Below, one piece after another: positions 23,904-34,063 of a stretch of 64,000 nucleotides of DNA. The position numbers and the translations under genes are program-made. The stretch spans positions 434,001 to 498,000 of the forward strand of contig NZ_JAOTPO010000001.1 of the NCBI RefSeq assembly GCF_029028005.1. The letters run 5' to 3'. The notes under the pieces are model-generated. The model was not told where the DNA came from and did no database searches. It saw only the letters and a program-made list of their open reading frames with translations. The stretch comes from Alkalihalobacterium chitinilyticum (GTDB lineage Bacteria > Bacillota > Bacilli > Bacillales > Bacillaceae_F). Position 1 is the stretch's first letter. The number at the start of each line of letters is the position of its first letter.

Positions 23904-24887
23904 TTAAAACTCTGCTAAGTCTCTCATTGCTTTTTCGACTTTATCTGGATTTATCATAAAATACTTCTCCATTGTTGGCGCATAAGGCATAGGAGGTACA
24001 TCAGGACCAGCTAAACGTTGAATTGGCGCATCTAAATCAAATAGGCACTCTTCTGCAATAATTGCTGAAACCTCACTCATGATGCTGCCTTCCTTATTGT
24101 CTTCCGTTACTAGTAGAACTTTTCCTGTTTTCTTTGCTGCCTCAACAATCGCTTCTTTATCAAGCGGATACACTGTTCTTAGATCAAGAATGTGTGCAGA
24201 AATACCATCTTTCGCTAACTTTTCTGCTGCCTGAAGTGCAAAATGAACAGATAAACCATACGTAATAACCGTAATGTCATCACCTTCACGTTTTACATCA
24301 GCTTTTCCGATTGGCAGCGTGTAATCCTCTTCAGGAACTTCACCTTTAATAAGGCGATATGCACGCTTATGCTCAAAGAATAAAACTGGATCATTATCAC
24401 GAATAGCAGCCTTTAATAACCCTTTTACATCGTAAGGAGTGGAAGGCATTACAATTTTTAAACCTGGAACAGAAGCAAACATCGCTTCTACTGATTGTGA
24501 GTGATATAGCGCTCCATGAACTCCACCACCGTAAGGAGCACGAATAACCATCGGGCAATCCCAATCATTATTTGAACGGTAACGAATTTTTGCGGCCTCA
24601 CTCACAATTTGGTTTACTGCTGGCATAATAAAGTCCGCAAACTGAATTTCTGCAACAGGTCGCATCCCGTACATTGCAGCACCGACTCCAACACCAACAA
24701 TTGCAGACTCAGCAAGAGGAGTATCGATGACTCGTTGCTCTCCAAATTGATCATATAAACCTTTAGTAGCACGGAATACACCACCGCGTGCCCCAACGTC
24801 TTCTCCTAGTACAAAAACTTTTGAATCGCGTTCCATTTCTTCTTTTAACGCTAACGTAACTGCATCAATATATGAAATAACTGCCAT
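23904..24887 (-). CDS. bkdAB: Branched-chain keto-acid dehydrogenase E1 beta
   Basis: A 327-residue transketolase-like E1 beta subunit. ALKEEMERDSKVFVLGEDVGARGGVFRATKGL at the N-terminus and the C-terminal transketolase domain are typical. It forms the thiamine-diphosphate heterotetramer with BkdAA, decarboxylating keto acids derived from Val, Leu and Ile. It lies 14 nt after bkdAA and 17 nt before bkdB. Confidence 0.95.
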   Translation of the reverse strand: MAVISYIDAVTLALKEEMERDSKVFVLGEDVGARGGVFRATKGLYDQFGEQRVIDTPLAESAIVGVGVGAAMYGMRPVAEIQFADFIMPAVNQIVSEAAKIRYRSNNDWDCPMVIRAPYGGGVHGALYHSQSVEAMFASVPGLKIVMPSTPYDVKGLLKAAIRDNDPVLFFEHKRAYRLIKGEVPEEDYTLPIGKADVKREGDDITVITYGLSVHFALQAAEKLAKDGISAHILDLRTVYPLDKEAIVEAAKKTGKVLLVTEDNKEGSIMSEVSAIIAEECLFDLDAPIQRLAGPDVPPMPYAPTMEKYFMINPDKVEKAMRDLAEF

Positions 24888-24901
24888 AATTCTCTCCCCC
24901 C

Positions 24902-25894
24902 TTATTCTCCGTAAACGTATTTCATTGCTTCTTCTGGCTGTGCGTATGGTGCTTCTTCTGCATATTCTGTCGCCTCATTGACGATTGCCATAAGACGGTC
25001 GTTTAATTCTTTTTCCTTTTCCTCAGTAAGAAGTCCTACTCCTCTTAAGTACTCAGCAAATGTAAAGATCGCATCTTTTTTCTTTGCTTCTTCAACTTCC
25101 TCTTGTGAACGATAAGTACGATCATCGTCATCACTTGAGTGAGGGGTTAATCGATATGAAACCGTTTCAATAAGTGAAGGTCCTTCTCCTCGTCTTCCAC
25201 GATCTGCCGCTTCTTTTACCGCTTCATATACGGCAAGCGGGTCATTTCCATCTACTGTTACACCTGGCATTCCGTAACCAATCGCACGGTCTGAAACTTT
25301 TTCACACGCTAATTGTTTTTCGATAGGAACAGAAATCGCATACTTATTATTCTCACACATAAAAATAACCGGAAGCTTATGAACACCTGCAAAGTTTGCT
25401 CCTTCATGGAAATCTCCTTGGTTAGAAGAACCTTCTCCAAAAGTCGTAAACGTTACAAAGTCTTTACCTTCCATTTGACCAGCAAGAGCAATACCTACAG
25501 CATGAGGAACCTGAGTGGTTACTGGAGATGAACCAGTAACGATTCTGTTCTTCTTTTGACCAAAGTGCCCAGGCATTTGACGTCCACCTGAGTTCGGGTC
25601 TTCTGCTTTAGCAAAACCTGACAGCATAAGATCTTTCGCTGTCATACCAAATGTTAATACAACACCCATGTCACGATAATACGGTAAGATATAATCTTTA
25701 TCTCGGTCTAAGGCAAACGCTGCGCCTACTTGTGCAGCTTCTTGCCCTTGGCAAGATATAACAAAAGGTATTTTACCAGAACGATTTAATAGCCACATAC
25801 GCTCATCAATTCTTCTCGCAAGTAACATCGTTTCATACATTTCTAACACTTTATCATCAGATAATCCTAATGCTTGATGACGGTTTTCTGTCAT
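24902..25894 (-). CDS. bkdAA: Branched-chain keto-acid dehydrogenase E1 alpha
   Basis: A 330-residue E1 alpha. The ThDP-binding motif runs from GEGSSNQGDFHEG to NNKYAIS (GDG..NN type). The phosphorylation-loop-like YRLTPHSSDDDDRTYRS is present. The ATG at 25894 has AGGAGGG upstream; a longer in-frame start at 25957 would overlap lpdV and lacks a ribosome site. It works with BkdAB. Confidence 0.95.
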   Translation of the reverse strand: MTENRHQALGLSDDKVLEMYETMLLARRIDERMWLLNRSGKIPFVISCQGQEAAQVGAAFALDRDKDYILPYYRDMGVVLTFGMTAKDLMLSGFAKAEDPNSGGRQMPGHFGQKKNRIVTGSSPVTTQVPHAVGIALAGQMEGKDFVTFTTFGEGSSNQGDFHEGANFAGVHKLPVIFMCENNKYAISVPIEKQLACEKVSDRAIGYGMPGVTVDGNDPLAVYEAVKEAADRGRRGEGPSLIETVSYRLTPHSSDDDDRTYRSQEEVEEAKKKDAIFTFAEYLRGVGLLTEEKEKELNDRLMAIVNEATEYAEEAPYAQPEEAMKYVYGE

Positions 25895-25910
25895 GGATAT
25901 ATCCCTCCTA

Positions 25911-27332
25911 TTATGAATGAATCGCTTTTCCTTCAACTGCCAGAGCAGCTTCACCAATAATCTCTGATAACGTCGGATGTGGATGGATCGTATGAGAAAC
26001 TTCCCAATTGGATGCGTCTAGTACTTTTGCAATCGCTGCTTCTGAAATCATATCTGTAACATGAGGTCCAATCATATGAACACCTAGTAAATCATCTGTT
26101 TTTTCATCAACAACAAATTTAACAAATCCATCGCTTTCACCGAATACTAACGCTTTACCAATCGCCTTAAATAAAAACTTTCCTGTTTTAACATCGTGAC
26201 CCTTTTCTTTTGCTTCTGCTTCAGTCAATCCAACAGACGCGACTTCAGGGTGACTATAAATACACTTCGAGACAGTGTCATAGTTGATCGGGTCGGGGTT
26301 TTGTCCTGCAATATGTTCAACTGCTACAATACCTTCATGTGATGCAACATGTGCTAATTGCAATCCACCGATAACATCCCCAATTGCATAGATGTGAGAC
26401 TCTTTTGTTTGATAAAACTCATTCGTTAAAATCATCCCTTTTTCTACTTGGATGTCTGTATTTTCAAGTCCAATACCTTCTACGTTTGCTGCTCGCCCAA
26501 CCGAGACAAGAAGCTTATCGGCAGTAAATGTTTTTTCTTCACCTTTATGTTCTGCTTTAATCGTGACACCAGCAGATTTTTCAAGAGTTTCTGGAAGGAC
26601 CTTCGCACCAGTCACAATCTTAATACCTTTTTTCTTCATCAGACGTTGGGCTTCTTTTGAAATTTCATGATCTTCTGTCGGTAAAATACGGTCACTGTAT
26701 TCAATAACGGTTACTTCTACTCCAAAGTCGGCTAACATTGAAGCCCATTCAATTCCGATAACTCCACCACCAACGATGATGATTGAAGAAGGAAGTTCTT
26801 CAAGTTGCAGTGCCTCATCTGATGTTAGGACATGTGTTCCATCAGCTTGCATACCAGGCAACATTCGTGGTCTTGAACCCGTTGCAACGATAACGTTTTT
26901 CGGAATTAACATTTCATTTTCTTCACCATTATTCATTTCTACAGAAATCGTCCCTGGAGTCGGTGAAAAGATCGATGGTCCTAGAATACGCCCCGTTCCT
27001 TCATAAATATCTATTTTTCCTTTTTTCATTAAATGTTGAACGCCATTGTGGAGCTGATCTATGATAGCTTGTTTCCGTTCCTGAACTTTAAAGAAGTTTA
27101 GTGAAACGTCACTCGTTTCTACCCCAAAATCACTTGCACGCTTCGTTGTTGCAAACACTTCTGCACTTCTTAATAGTGCTTTTGAAGGAATACACCCTTT
27201 ATGTAGACATGTTCCACCAAGCTTTTCTTTTTCCACTACTGCTGTTTTCAGTCCTAATTGAGCCGCACGAATGGCAGCAACATAACCGCCTGTACCTGCA
27301 CCAAGGATGACCAAATCGTATTCTTGAGCCAT
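25911..27332 (-). CDS. lpdV: Dihydrolipoamide dehydrogenase E3 of the bkd complex
   Basis: A 473-residue flavoprotein disulfide reductase. The FAD Rossmann motif is GAGTGGY (residues 11-17). The redox-active disulfide is Cys42/Cys47 in GGTCLHKGCIPS. The NAD motif is VGGGVIGIEWAS, and the C-terminal His-Glu pair is HPHPTLSE. It reoxidises the E2 lipoyl group. It starts directly after buk with no gap. Confidence 0.95.
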   Translation of the reverse strand: MAQEYDLVILGAGTGGYVAAIRAAQLGLKTAVVEKEKLGGTCLHKGCIPSKALLRSAEVFATTKRASDFGVETSDVSLNFFKVQERKQAIIDQLHNGVQHLMKKGKIDIYEGTGRILGPSIFSPTPGTISVEMNNGEENEMLIPKNVIVATGSRPRMLPGMQADGTHVLTSDEALQLEELPSSIIIVGGGVIGIEWASMLADFGVEVTVIEYSDRILPTEDHEISKEAQRLMKKKGIKIVTGAKVLPETLEKSAGVTIKAEHKGEEKTFTADKLLVSVGRAANVEGIGLENTDIQVEKGMILTNEFYQTKESHIYAIGDVIGGLQLAHVASHEGIVAVEHIAGQNPDPINYDTVSKCIYSHPEVASVGLTEAEAKEKGHDVKTGKFLFKAIGKALVFGESDGFVKFVVDEKTDDLLGVHMIGPHVTDMISEAAIAKVLDASNWEVSHTIHPHPTLSEIIGEAALAVEGKAIHS

Positions 27333-28451
27333 TTATTTACCTCCTGATATTTCTAATTCACTTAGCATCTTTCCACTAGGATAATGCTTAGCTGTTTCAT
27401 CTCCATTGATGATACGTATCGCACCTGTTGCAAGCGCTAACATCTCATCTTCACCTGGATATACGAGGATATCACTAATCCACTCTAACTTCGCTGTCAG
27501 AGATAATATTAAGCGTTCACTGTATGCGAGACCGCCGGTTAAAATAATTCCATCCACTTCACCTGATAGAACAGTACTAGCTGCGCCCACTTCTTTTGCA
27601 ATTTGATACGCCATAGATTCATAGTAAAATAATGCTTCTTCATTACCATTTTCTATCGATTGCTCAATGACATGGCCGTCCTGAGTTCCTAAATAGCTAA
27701 CTAAGCCACCCGAACCTGCCATTAATTTTAGTGCCTTTTCTTTTGTCATTCCTTCTGAAAAACAAAGATCAATGACTGCTCCCGTAGGCAGTGTCCCTGC
27801 CCTTTCAGGTGAGAAGGGGCCCTCGCCATAAAGCCCGTCATTGACATCAATGACACGCCCCTCCTTATGAACACCTACGGTAATTCCTCCACCCATATGG
27901 ACAACTATTAGTTTTAAATCTTCATACTTTTTCCCAAGCGCTTTGGCGGCGATTCTCGCTGTAGCTTTTTGGTTTAAAGCATGAAAAATACTCTTTCTTG
28001 CTATTCCTTTTAGACCTGATACTGTAGCGACCTCTTCCATTTCATCTACGACAACCGGGTCCACGATGAACGATGGGATGTTTAACTGGTTGGCTATTTC
28101 ATAGGCGATAATTCCACCATAGTTCGAAGCATGCCAACCAGCATATCCGTCTTTCAAATCTTCAAGTAAGAGTTCATTTATAGCATACGTACCACTTGGG
28201 ATTGGTCTGACTAATCCCCCTCGACCAACGACTGCATCTAGTTTTGAAAGGTTAATACCTTCTTCGTCTAATGTTTTCAGGACAACTTTTTTACGAAAAT
28301 CGTATTGTTCTTCAACTGTTGATAACGATTGAATTTGAGTTAAACTATGTTCAATTTTCGTCATAAAAAGAGGTGTGTAACCTTCATATACTGCAATTTT
28401 CGTTGAGGTCGATCCAGGATTAATAACTAAAACTCTTTGTCGACTCTCCAT
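27333..28451 (-). CDS. buk: Butyrate kinase
   Basis: A 372-residue acetokinase-family enzyme. The N-terminal phosphate-binding segment is VLVINPGSTSTKIAVYEG. HMGGGITVGVHKEGRVIDVNDG and TGGLAYSERL are the nucleotide-site motifs. With Ptb it interconverts branched acyl-CoA and free acid with ATP formation. The ATG at 28451 follows GGTGA at 6 nt; an in-frame TTG lies at 28457. Confidence 0.94.
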   Translation of the reverse strand: MESRQRVLVINPGSTSTKIAVYEGYTPLFMTKIEHSLTQIQSLSTVEEQYDFRKKVVLKTLDEEGINLSKLDAVVGRGGLVRPIPSGTYAINELLLEDLKDGYAGWHASNYGGIIAYEIANQLNIPSFIVDPVVVDEMEEVATVSGLKGIARKSIFHALNQKATARIAAKALGKKYEDLKLIVVHMGGGITVGVHKEGRVIDVNDGLYGEGPFSPERAGTLPTGAVIDLCFSEGMTKEKALKLMAGSGGLVSYLGTQDGHVIEQSIENGNEEALFYYESMAYQIAKEVGAASTVLSGEVDGIILTGGLAYSERLILSLTAKLEWISDILVYPGEDEMLALATGAIRIINGDETAKHYPSGKMLSELEISGGK

Positions 28452-28465
28452 CTTCAATCACCAAC

Positions 28466-29560
28466 TTATCTACGACTTAAAATGTGCTGTCCGTTTTGTA
28501 AAAATTGCTTTCTTGAATTTCTCATTCTTCTAATACGCTCTTCAGCCATGCGGTCCGCTGCCAAATACGTTGGAATTTCATCGCGCTTTGAAATTTCAAT
28601 TACCTTTTCAATGTTTTCATATATACCTTCAACTTTTTTCATCGCACGCTCTCTGTTATAACCATATAACTCATCAGCTACGTTAATAACACCACCAGCA
28701 TTAATGACATAGTCAGGTGCATAAACGATTCCCATTTCATGAATGAGATCCCCGTGTCGTGTTTCTTTTAATTGATTGTTTGCAGCACCAGCAATTACTT
28801 TAGCTTTTAATTTTGGAATAGTTTGATCATTAATAATTGCTCCAAGCGCACACGGTGCAAAGATATCACAATCTACTTCATAGATATCGTTAATATCAAC
28901 AGCTTTTGCACCAAATTCATCTACAACACGTTGAACGGCTTCTTTATTAATATCTGTAACAACTAAATTTGCTCCTTCTTCATGAAGGTGACGGCAAAGA
29001 TTATAAGCAACATTTCCAACACCTTGAACCGCTACCGTTTTTCCTTCTAAAGAGTCTGATCCAAAACCAGCTTTCGCTGCAGCCTTCATCCCAACATATA
29101 CACCATATGCTGTTACAGGTGATGGATTTCCTGAAGAACCAAACGCAGGTGAAATACCAGTTACATAGTCCGTCTCCTCATGAATAAGGTCCATATCTGC
29201 AACAGTTGTCCCCACATCTTCTGCGGTAATATAACGACCGTTTAACCCTTGAATGAAACGTCCAAACGCACGGAACATTTCTTCGTTTTTATCTTTACGA
29301 GGATCACCGATAATTACAGTTTTACCGCCGCCTAGATTTAGACCTGCAGCAGCATTCTTATATGTCATACCACGAGCTAAACGTAATGCATCTTCAAAAG
29401 CTGCCTCTTCACTTTCGTACATCCACATTCTCGTACCACCTAATGCTGGGCCTAACGTAGTGTCGTGAATAGCTATAATCGCTTTTAAACCTGACTCTTT
29501 ATCTTGACAAACAACAACCTGCTCATAATTATATAGTTCCATATACTTGAAAAGTTCCAT
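28466..29560 (-). CDS. bcd: Leucine dehydrogenase
   Basis: A 364-residue member of the Glu/Leu/Phe/Val dehydrogenase family. It shows the substrate motif PALGGTRMW, the catalytic-lysine region [10 protein letters not shown] and the Rossmann motif [11 protein letters not shown]. It deaminates Leu, Val and Ile to keto acids with NAD+, feeding the bkd complex. Confidence 0.95.
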   Translation of the reverse strand: MELFKYMELYNYEQVVVCQDKESGLKAIIAIHDTTLGPALGGTRMWMYESEEAAFEDALRLARGMTYKNAAAGLNLGGGKTVIIGDPRKDKNEEMFRAFGRFIQGLNGRYITAEDVGTTVADMDLIHEETDYVTGISPAFGSSGNPSPVTAYGVYVGMKAAAKAGFGSDSLEGKTVAVQGVGNVAYNLCRHLHEEGANLVVTDINKEAVQRVVDEFGAKAVDINDIYEVDCDIFAPCALGAIINDQTIPKLKAKVIAGAANNQLKETRHGDLIHEMGIVYAPDYVINAGGVINVADELYGYNRERAMKKVEGIYENIEKVIEISKRDEIPTYLAADRMAEERIRRMRNSRKQFLQNGQHILSRR

Positions 29561-29572
29561 TTTTGTTTCCTC

Positions 29573-30496
29573 CTAATGTGCTTGATGTTCTAAAACTTTT
29601 TTAGTGCTAATTGAATTTAAGGCAAATGCTATTGAATACAATTTGTTTATTGTTGAATCTGATCTCGACGTTAATACAATTGGTGCCTTTGCTCCAGTAA
29701 TAAAACCGCCGACATTGGCTTTCGCAAAATAAACTAAAGATTTGTATAGGATATTACCTATCTCTATAGTAGGGACTAATAAAATATCAGCCTCACCTGC
29801 GACGTCTCCCTTTATTCCTTTGTACTGGGCCGCATCTTTAGAGATGGCGTTGTCTAACCCGAGCGGTCCATCAACTATGCAATTTTTAATTTGCCCTCTG
29901 CGGTTCATTTGGGATAAAAGCGCAGCATCTACTGTGGCTACCATTTCAGGATTAACCACTTCGACAGCAGCAATTGGAGCTACTTTAGGTAATTGAACCC
30001 CTACCTTCCGTGCAACTTCCACTGAATTCTCAATGATTTGAACCTTCTGATTTAAATCAGGTGCAATATTAAGGGCAGAATCCGTAATAAACAGCAACTT
30101 ATCGTAATTTGGTATATCGAACGCTGCTACGTGTGAAAATAATTTACCTACTCTTAATCCGTAGTCTTTATTTAAGACTGCCTTCATGAGAATTGATGTA
30201 GGGACCATTCCTTTCATTAATATATCCGCATCACCGTTACGAACAGCTTTTACTGCTTCGTGAGCAGATTTTTCTACGCTGTCTGTGGAAACGATAGTAA
30301 CATGTTGCCAATTAATTTTTCTTTGCTCTACTAATTGACGGATTTTTTCTTCATTTCCAAACAACAAGAAAGATGCAAGATTTAAACGTACAGCCTCTTC
30401 TACAACGATCATCATTCGTTCATCGTCTGCAGCAGCGACAGCAACAATTTTATTAGGGAAATCTGCAACCCTCGAAAGCATGTTTTGTAATAACAT
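29573..30496 (-). CDS. ptb: Phosphate butyryltransferase (phosphotransbutyrylase)
   Basis: A 307-residue Pta/Ptb-family transferase with FITDSALNIAPDLNQKVQII and VDGPLGLDNAISKDAA typical of the family. It is the first gene of the bkd operon. A textbook sigma-54 promoter lies 41 nt upstream of its start, with a probable BkdR site further upstream. Confidence 0.94.
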   Translation of the reverse strand: MLLQNMLSRVADFPNKIVAVAAADDERMMIVVEEAVRLNLASFLLFGNEEKIRQLVEQRKINWQHVTIVSTDSVEKSAHEAVKAVRNGDADILMKGMVPTSILMKAVLNKDYGLRVGKLFSHVAAFDIPNYDKLLFITDSALNIAPDLNQKVQIIENSVEVARKVGVQLPKVAPIAAVEVVNPEMVATVDAALLSQMNRRGQIKNCIVDGPLGLDNAISKDAAQYKGIKGDVAGEADILLVPTIEIGNILYKSLVYFAKANVGGFITGAKAPIVLTSRSDSTINKLYSIAFALNSISTKKVLEHQAH

Positions 30497-30536
30497 AACC
30501 TCTTTCCCTTCTTTCTCTCTTTCTCAGATTTACTAT

Positions 30537-30552
30537 TGCAAGATCCGTGCCA
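30537..30552 (-). promoter_or_regulatory. Sigma-54 (-24/-12) promoter of the bkd operon
   Basis: TGGCACGGATCTTGCA on the minus strand is a perfect match to TGGCAC-N5-TTGCA, so transcription requires SigL and an AAA+ activator such as BkdR. Confidence 0.93.
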
Positions 30553-30606
30553 AAAGTATTCACTGTGAAAGCGCTTTATTTTACAGTTTTTCAAAAAAGA
30601 AAGTGT

Positions 30607-30637
30607 GCAATAATTTTCATAGTATGAAAATTATTGC
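30607..30637. promoter_or_regulatory. Probable BkdR upstream activating sequence
   Basis: A perfect inverted repeat with 14-bp arms (GCAATAATTTTCAT / ATGAAAATTATTGC) around AGT, overlapping the bkdR stop codon. Its centre is about 95 bp upstream of the predicted sigma-54 start site, a normal enhancer distance. No T run follows, arguing against a terminator. Confidence 0.7.
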
Positions 30638-32697
30638 GTGAAATTTTTTTCAATATTATACTTCTCCATTTTATAATATAAATTCCTAACAGATAAACCA
30701 AGCGTTTTCGCTGCAGCGGTTTTGTTCCATTCACAATTCTCTAGTGTATTAATAATAATTTCCCTCTCTAGGTTTTCTACTTGCTCTGATAAAGTACCAG
30801 ACCCTAGCACATGTGAGGTTGCTTTTGACTCTACTGTTCCTTTTTCAATCGTAGGTAAGTGCTGAAAGTGTTTCGTTTCGATAACATGTTCATTTAATGT
30901 CATATAGATCATAGCTCGTCCCAGTACATTTTCAAGCTCTCTTACGTTGCCCGGCCAATCATACTTTTTAATAAGTTCATGCGCTTCACCGGAGATGTTA
31001 TAAATGGCTCTTCCATAATCTTGATTTAGTTTATGTATTAAATGGATACAAAGCTCTGGAAGATCTTCTTTACGTTCACGAAGCGGTGGTATAAAAATCG
31101 GCATTTTATTTAATCTATAATATAAATCCTCTCTAAAAGTATTGTCATTCATACCTTTTTCTAAATTAACATTTGTTGCAGCAATAACTCGTACATCAAT
31201 TTGAATTGGTTTTGTCCCGCCAACTCTTACTATTTCTTTTTCTTGTAATACTCTTAAGAGTTTAGCTTGCATATTTCCTGACAACTCACCAATTTCATCT
31301 AGAAAGATACTGCCTTTATTTGCTTCTTCAAAAAGCCCTCGTTTTCCACCACGCTTTGCGCCTGAAAATGCACCTTCTTCATACCCGAACAATTCACTTT
31401 CTAACAGCGTTTCAGAAATGGCAGCGCAGTTTACACGAATAAACTTATTATATTTTCGTTCACTTTCATTATGTATGGCGTGCGCGAATAACTCCTTCCC
31501 CGTCCCTGACTCTCCACGCAATAAAATCGTCGCTGGCGTCGTAGCAGCCAACTTCGCTTGCTCGATAGCTACTTTCATTTCATCCGAATCACCAATAATG
31601 TCATCAAACGTATATTTGGCTTCTAATGTTCGAATAATTTGCCTTGCACGCTGTAATTGATCCGTTAACGTTTTAATCTCAGAAGTATCGTGAATGACTC
31701 CAACACTCCCCTTTAAAATCCCATCCACAATAACCGGTGCTACATTTACTAAAACATCTTTTCGTTTTGGACCTACCCTCATTTGGACTCCTCTTACTGC
31801 CTTCCTCGTTTTAAGGACGTGCATATGCATACTTTCACCTTCATAAATATCAGCGGTTGCGGGTTTTCCAATCACATCTTCAGGCATCAGCCCTGTTAAC
31901 CTCGTATAAGCAGGGTTTATCATAATACCTAAACCTTGTTCATCAACAACTGATATGGCGTCATCTGAAGAGTGGATGATCGCCTCTAACATCGTTTGAA
32001 TACTTTTTAGACTCGTGACCTCCTCTGCCATTTGAACAATTTCTGTAATGTCTCTAAAAACAGCTAGAGCACCAATCATTTCAGTTCCACAAATTAACGG
32101 TACACGTGTGGTTAAGATTTTACGCCCATTATCTAACAACTGCTCTTGATTGGTTTCTTCCTTCTGCGTTTGCAGAATTCGCGGTAATTGACTAGCCGGC
32201 ATAACCTTTCCAATCTTTTGACCAATCGCTGACTTCGCATCAATATCAGCCATTTTTCCTGCAGCATCATTAAATAATGTCACTTCACTGTGCATATTTA
32301 TCGCAATCATCCCGTCATGGGTCGAATTGAGGATCGTTTCTTGAACCGTTCCGTGCTCTTTCATATAAGCTATTAACGATTCTTTTTCATCAATTAATTG
32401 AAAAATAAAGCTTGCGATCGTTCCTGAAATCACTGTCGTGTCTTTATGACAAACTTCCTTTATTTCTTCAATTAAATCTTTAGAGCCTGTAGCTTCAATT
32501 ACAATGTCTATTTTTGGACTGATTAAGTCTTTCCAATTCATCTGTGTTTCGATATTATTTTCTTCTGCAATAAGCATACCTGGTGCTTGAGGATCAATAT
32601 CAGAAACTCCGATAACTTCCATTTTTTTTGTTTCCATTAGGAGCTTCAATAAAGCCGTACCGCCTCTCCCGGCACCAATAATAACAACTGTTTTCAT
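30631..32697 (-). CDS. bkdR: Sigma-54-dependent activator of the bkd operon, BkdR
   Basis: 688 residues. An N-terminal Rossmann-like domain ([17 protein letters not shown], residues 4-20) is followed by two PAS domains (about 118-225 and 240-350). The AAA+ domain has Walker A GESGTGKE and sigma-54 contact loop GAFSGA (Thr to Ser variant of GAFTGA). A Fis-type helix-turn-helix ([20 protein letters not shown]) is at the C-terminus. ATG 32697 follows AAGGGGG; the in-frame GTG at 32733 adds 12 residues without a ribosome site. It activates the adjacent operon, probably in response to branched amino acids or their keto acids. Confidence 0.93.
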   Translation of the reverse strand: MKTVVIIGAGRGGTALLKLLMETKKMEVIGVSDIDPQAPGMLIAEENNIETQMNWKDLISPKIDIVIEATGSKDLIEEIKEVCHKDTTVISGTIASFIFQLIDEKESLIAYMKEHGTVQETILNSTHDGMIAINMHSEVTLFNDAAGKMADIDAKSAIGQKIGKVMPASQLPRILQTQKEETNQEQLLDNGRKILTTRVPLICGTEMIGALAVFRDITEIVQMAEEVTSLKSIQTMLEAIIHSSDDAISVVDEQGLGIMINPAYTRLTGLMPEDVIGKPATADIYEGESMHMHVLKTRKAVRGVQMRVGPKRKDVLVNVAPVIVDGILKGSVGVIHDTSEIKTLTDQLQRARQIIRTLEAKYTFDDIIGDSDEMKVAIEQAKLAATTPATILLRGESGTGKELFAHAIHNESERKYNKFIRVNCAAISETLLESELFGYEEGAFSGAKRGGKRGLFEEANKGSIFLDEIGELSGNMQAKLLRVLQEKEIVRVGGTKPIQIDVRVIAATNVNLEKGMNDNTFREDLYYRLNKMPIFIPPLRERKEDLPELCIHLIHKLNQDYGRAIYNISGEAHELIKKYDWPGNVRELENVLGRAMIYMTLNEHVIETKHFQHLPTIEKGTVESKATSHVLGSGTLSEQVENLEREIIINTLENCEWNKTAAAKTLGLSVRNLYYKMEKYNIEKNFTQ

Positions 32698-32818
32698 GTT
32701 ACTTCCCCCTTTAAAGGAACTTACCCTATACACAACTATTACTGAAACTTAGAAAACTTGCAACTGATTACTTGGACAACATGGTATAATCAATTAAAAT
32801 AATAATTGTAGTATCTTT

Positions 32819-32843
32819 TTATAAAAGTGCAGCACTTTTATAA
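32819..32843. promoter_or_regulatory. 25-bp perfect palindrome between bkdR and yqzF-like gene
   Basis: 12-bp arms TTATAAAAGTGC / GCACTTTTATAA around a single A in the divergent intergenic region. A TATAAT lies at 32785-32790 on the plus strand. It is operator-like; no T tract follows in either direction. The regulator is unknown. Confidence 0.55.
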
Positions 32844-32897
32844 TCCATATAACTTTAGAAATCACCTCAAAAAGTAATAATGAAAGGATATTTTTCT

Positions 32898-33152
32898 ATG
32901 CAACGATTTATTGCATTAATGATTTTAGTAATACCAGCAATTATTGCAGGTTATGGAATAAAGCTGATGCGGGATACCGTATTCCAAATTCTCCATACTC
33001 CATTTTTCTCACTATGGTTTCAATTTATTGCAGGTCTAATTCTCTGTATACTAGGGATTGCTTTTATTGGCGGGTTTATCTTTCACCGTGATCGTAAAAA
33101 CAACAAAATCGCTCCTCGTTTTCAAAAGAAAACAAAAAATAAGCTGAATTAA
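32898..33152 (+). CDS. DUF2627 small membrane protein (YqzF-like)
   Basis: 84 residues. Two transmembrane helices (FIALMILVIPAIIAGYGIKLM and FQFIAGLILCILGIAFIGGFIF) are followed by a basic tail. It matches the DUF2627/YqzF family found beside bkdR in Bacillus. ATG 32898 follows AAAGGA; the ATG at 32880 lacks a ribosome site. Function unknown. It is divergent from bkdR. Confidence 0.75.
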   Translation: MQRFIALMILVIPAIIAGYGIKLMRDTVFQILHTPFFSLWFQFIAGLILCILGIAFIGGFIFHRDRKNNKIAPRFQKKTKNKLN

Positions 33153-33171
33153 GCATATCCCCTCCTTATAT

Positions 33172-33223
33172 AACGATATATAGTGACAACCATTTTCGTT
33201 GTTCATCTATATATCGTTTTTCT
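33172..33223 (+). terminator. Terminator of the yqzF-like gene
   Basis: AACGATATATAG / CTATATATCGTT plus an inner ACAAC/GTTGT pairing, then TTTTCTTT on the plus strand. Confidence 0.82.
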
Positions 33224-33256
33224 TTAGGAATTCAATCTACTTAAATCCAACCTCAT

Positions 33257-34063
33257 CTATTTTATTGATAATCCCCATTTATCGACTCTCTTCATTAATG
33301 GGTGCTTTTCAATCCACTTTGAAAAAGAAATCCGCTCAGCAATAACGGTTAATAAAATTAATAAGGTAATGACAACATACTGCTGTAACACTGGAGCATA
33401 TAATACGGTGACGATGGCTAAAATCCCGCCTATTAATGTTGCTCCATTATCACCTAACATAGCAACGGCATGTCCATCTAAAACATAAAATAGAAAAAAG
33501 AATGATAACAGAAATAAGTAATAGGCAAACGGAACATCCACTACAACATACGGTAAAAATATGGCAGCATGAAGAAGTGATACTTTCCATACTCTAAGGG
33601 GTCTTGTATCAAATAAATTCATGACATGCGGTGTTAAAATTAAAATGACCGAGTAACGAATCCATTGCTCTACCGTTGCAGGTTCCATTAAACTAATCCA
33701 TACATAAGCTAACATAATTGTACCCGTTAATTTCAGTAATGCCGTACTAAAAGTTCCCTCTTGAATCAATTTTTGAAGATGTCCTTTTAAACCTTTTGTT
33801 CTCCTATCTCCCATAACATCATCGACTAACCCAATCAACCATAAACCAAATAAGTAAATCATACTTACACCACTAAATACATAAATGTCCCAAGGCGAGA
33901 AAATGGCAAAAGTCATATAACTGTACAGTACAAAAAAACCAATGCTATAAGGAATAGAACGTTTTAAAAAGTTTGTTGACGTCCAATTCATACGTGTAAA
34001 GAAAAGCATACTAGCAATAGCAACTAAAGGTAATGTAAAAGATAAAATTATCACTTTAACCAC
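33257..34063 (-). CDS. PNPT-superfamily membrane glycosyl-phosphotransferase (MraY/WecA-like)
   Basis: A 268-residue protein with about nine hydrophobic helices. GLVDDVMGDRRTKGLKGH carries the Asp-Asp-x-x-Gly metal motif of MraY/WecA enzymes. NLFDTRPLRVWK and MLGDNGATLIGG correspond to later family motifs. Such enzymes transfer a sugar-phosphate from a nucleotide sugar to a polyprenyl phosphate. It is shorter than MraY or WecA (about 320-360 residues). Last gene of the steA-like operon, overlapping the GT2 gene by 8 nt. Substrate unknown. Confidence 0.75.
   Translation of the reverse strand: MVKVIILSFTLPLVAIASMLFFTRMNWTSTNFLKRSIPYSIGFFVLYSYMTFAIFSPWDIYVFSGVSMIYLFGLWLIGLVDDVMGDRRTKGLKGHLQKLIQEGTFSTALLKLTGTIMLAYVWISLMEPATVEQWIRYSVILILTPHVMNLFDTRPLRVWKVSLLHAAIFLPYVVVDVPFAYYLFLLSFFFLFYVLDGHAVAMLGDNGATLIGGILAIVTVLYAPVLQQYVVITLLILLTVIAERISFSKWIEKHPLMKRVDKWGLSIK

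Noticed and set aside
30607-30637. bkdR transcription terminator
   Set aside because: The hairpin is not followed by a T run on the minus strand, and its distance to the sigma-54 promoter fits an activator site better.
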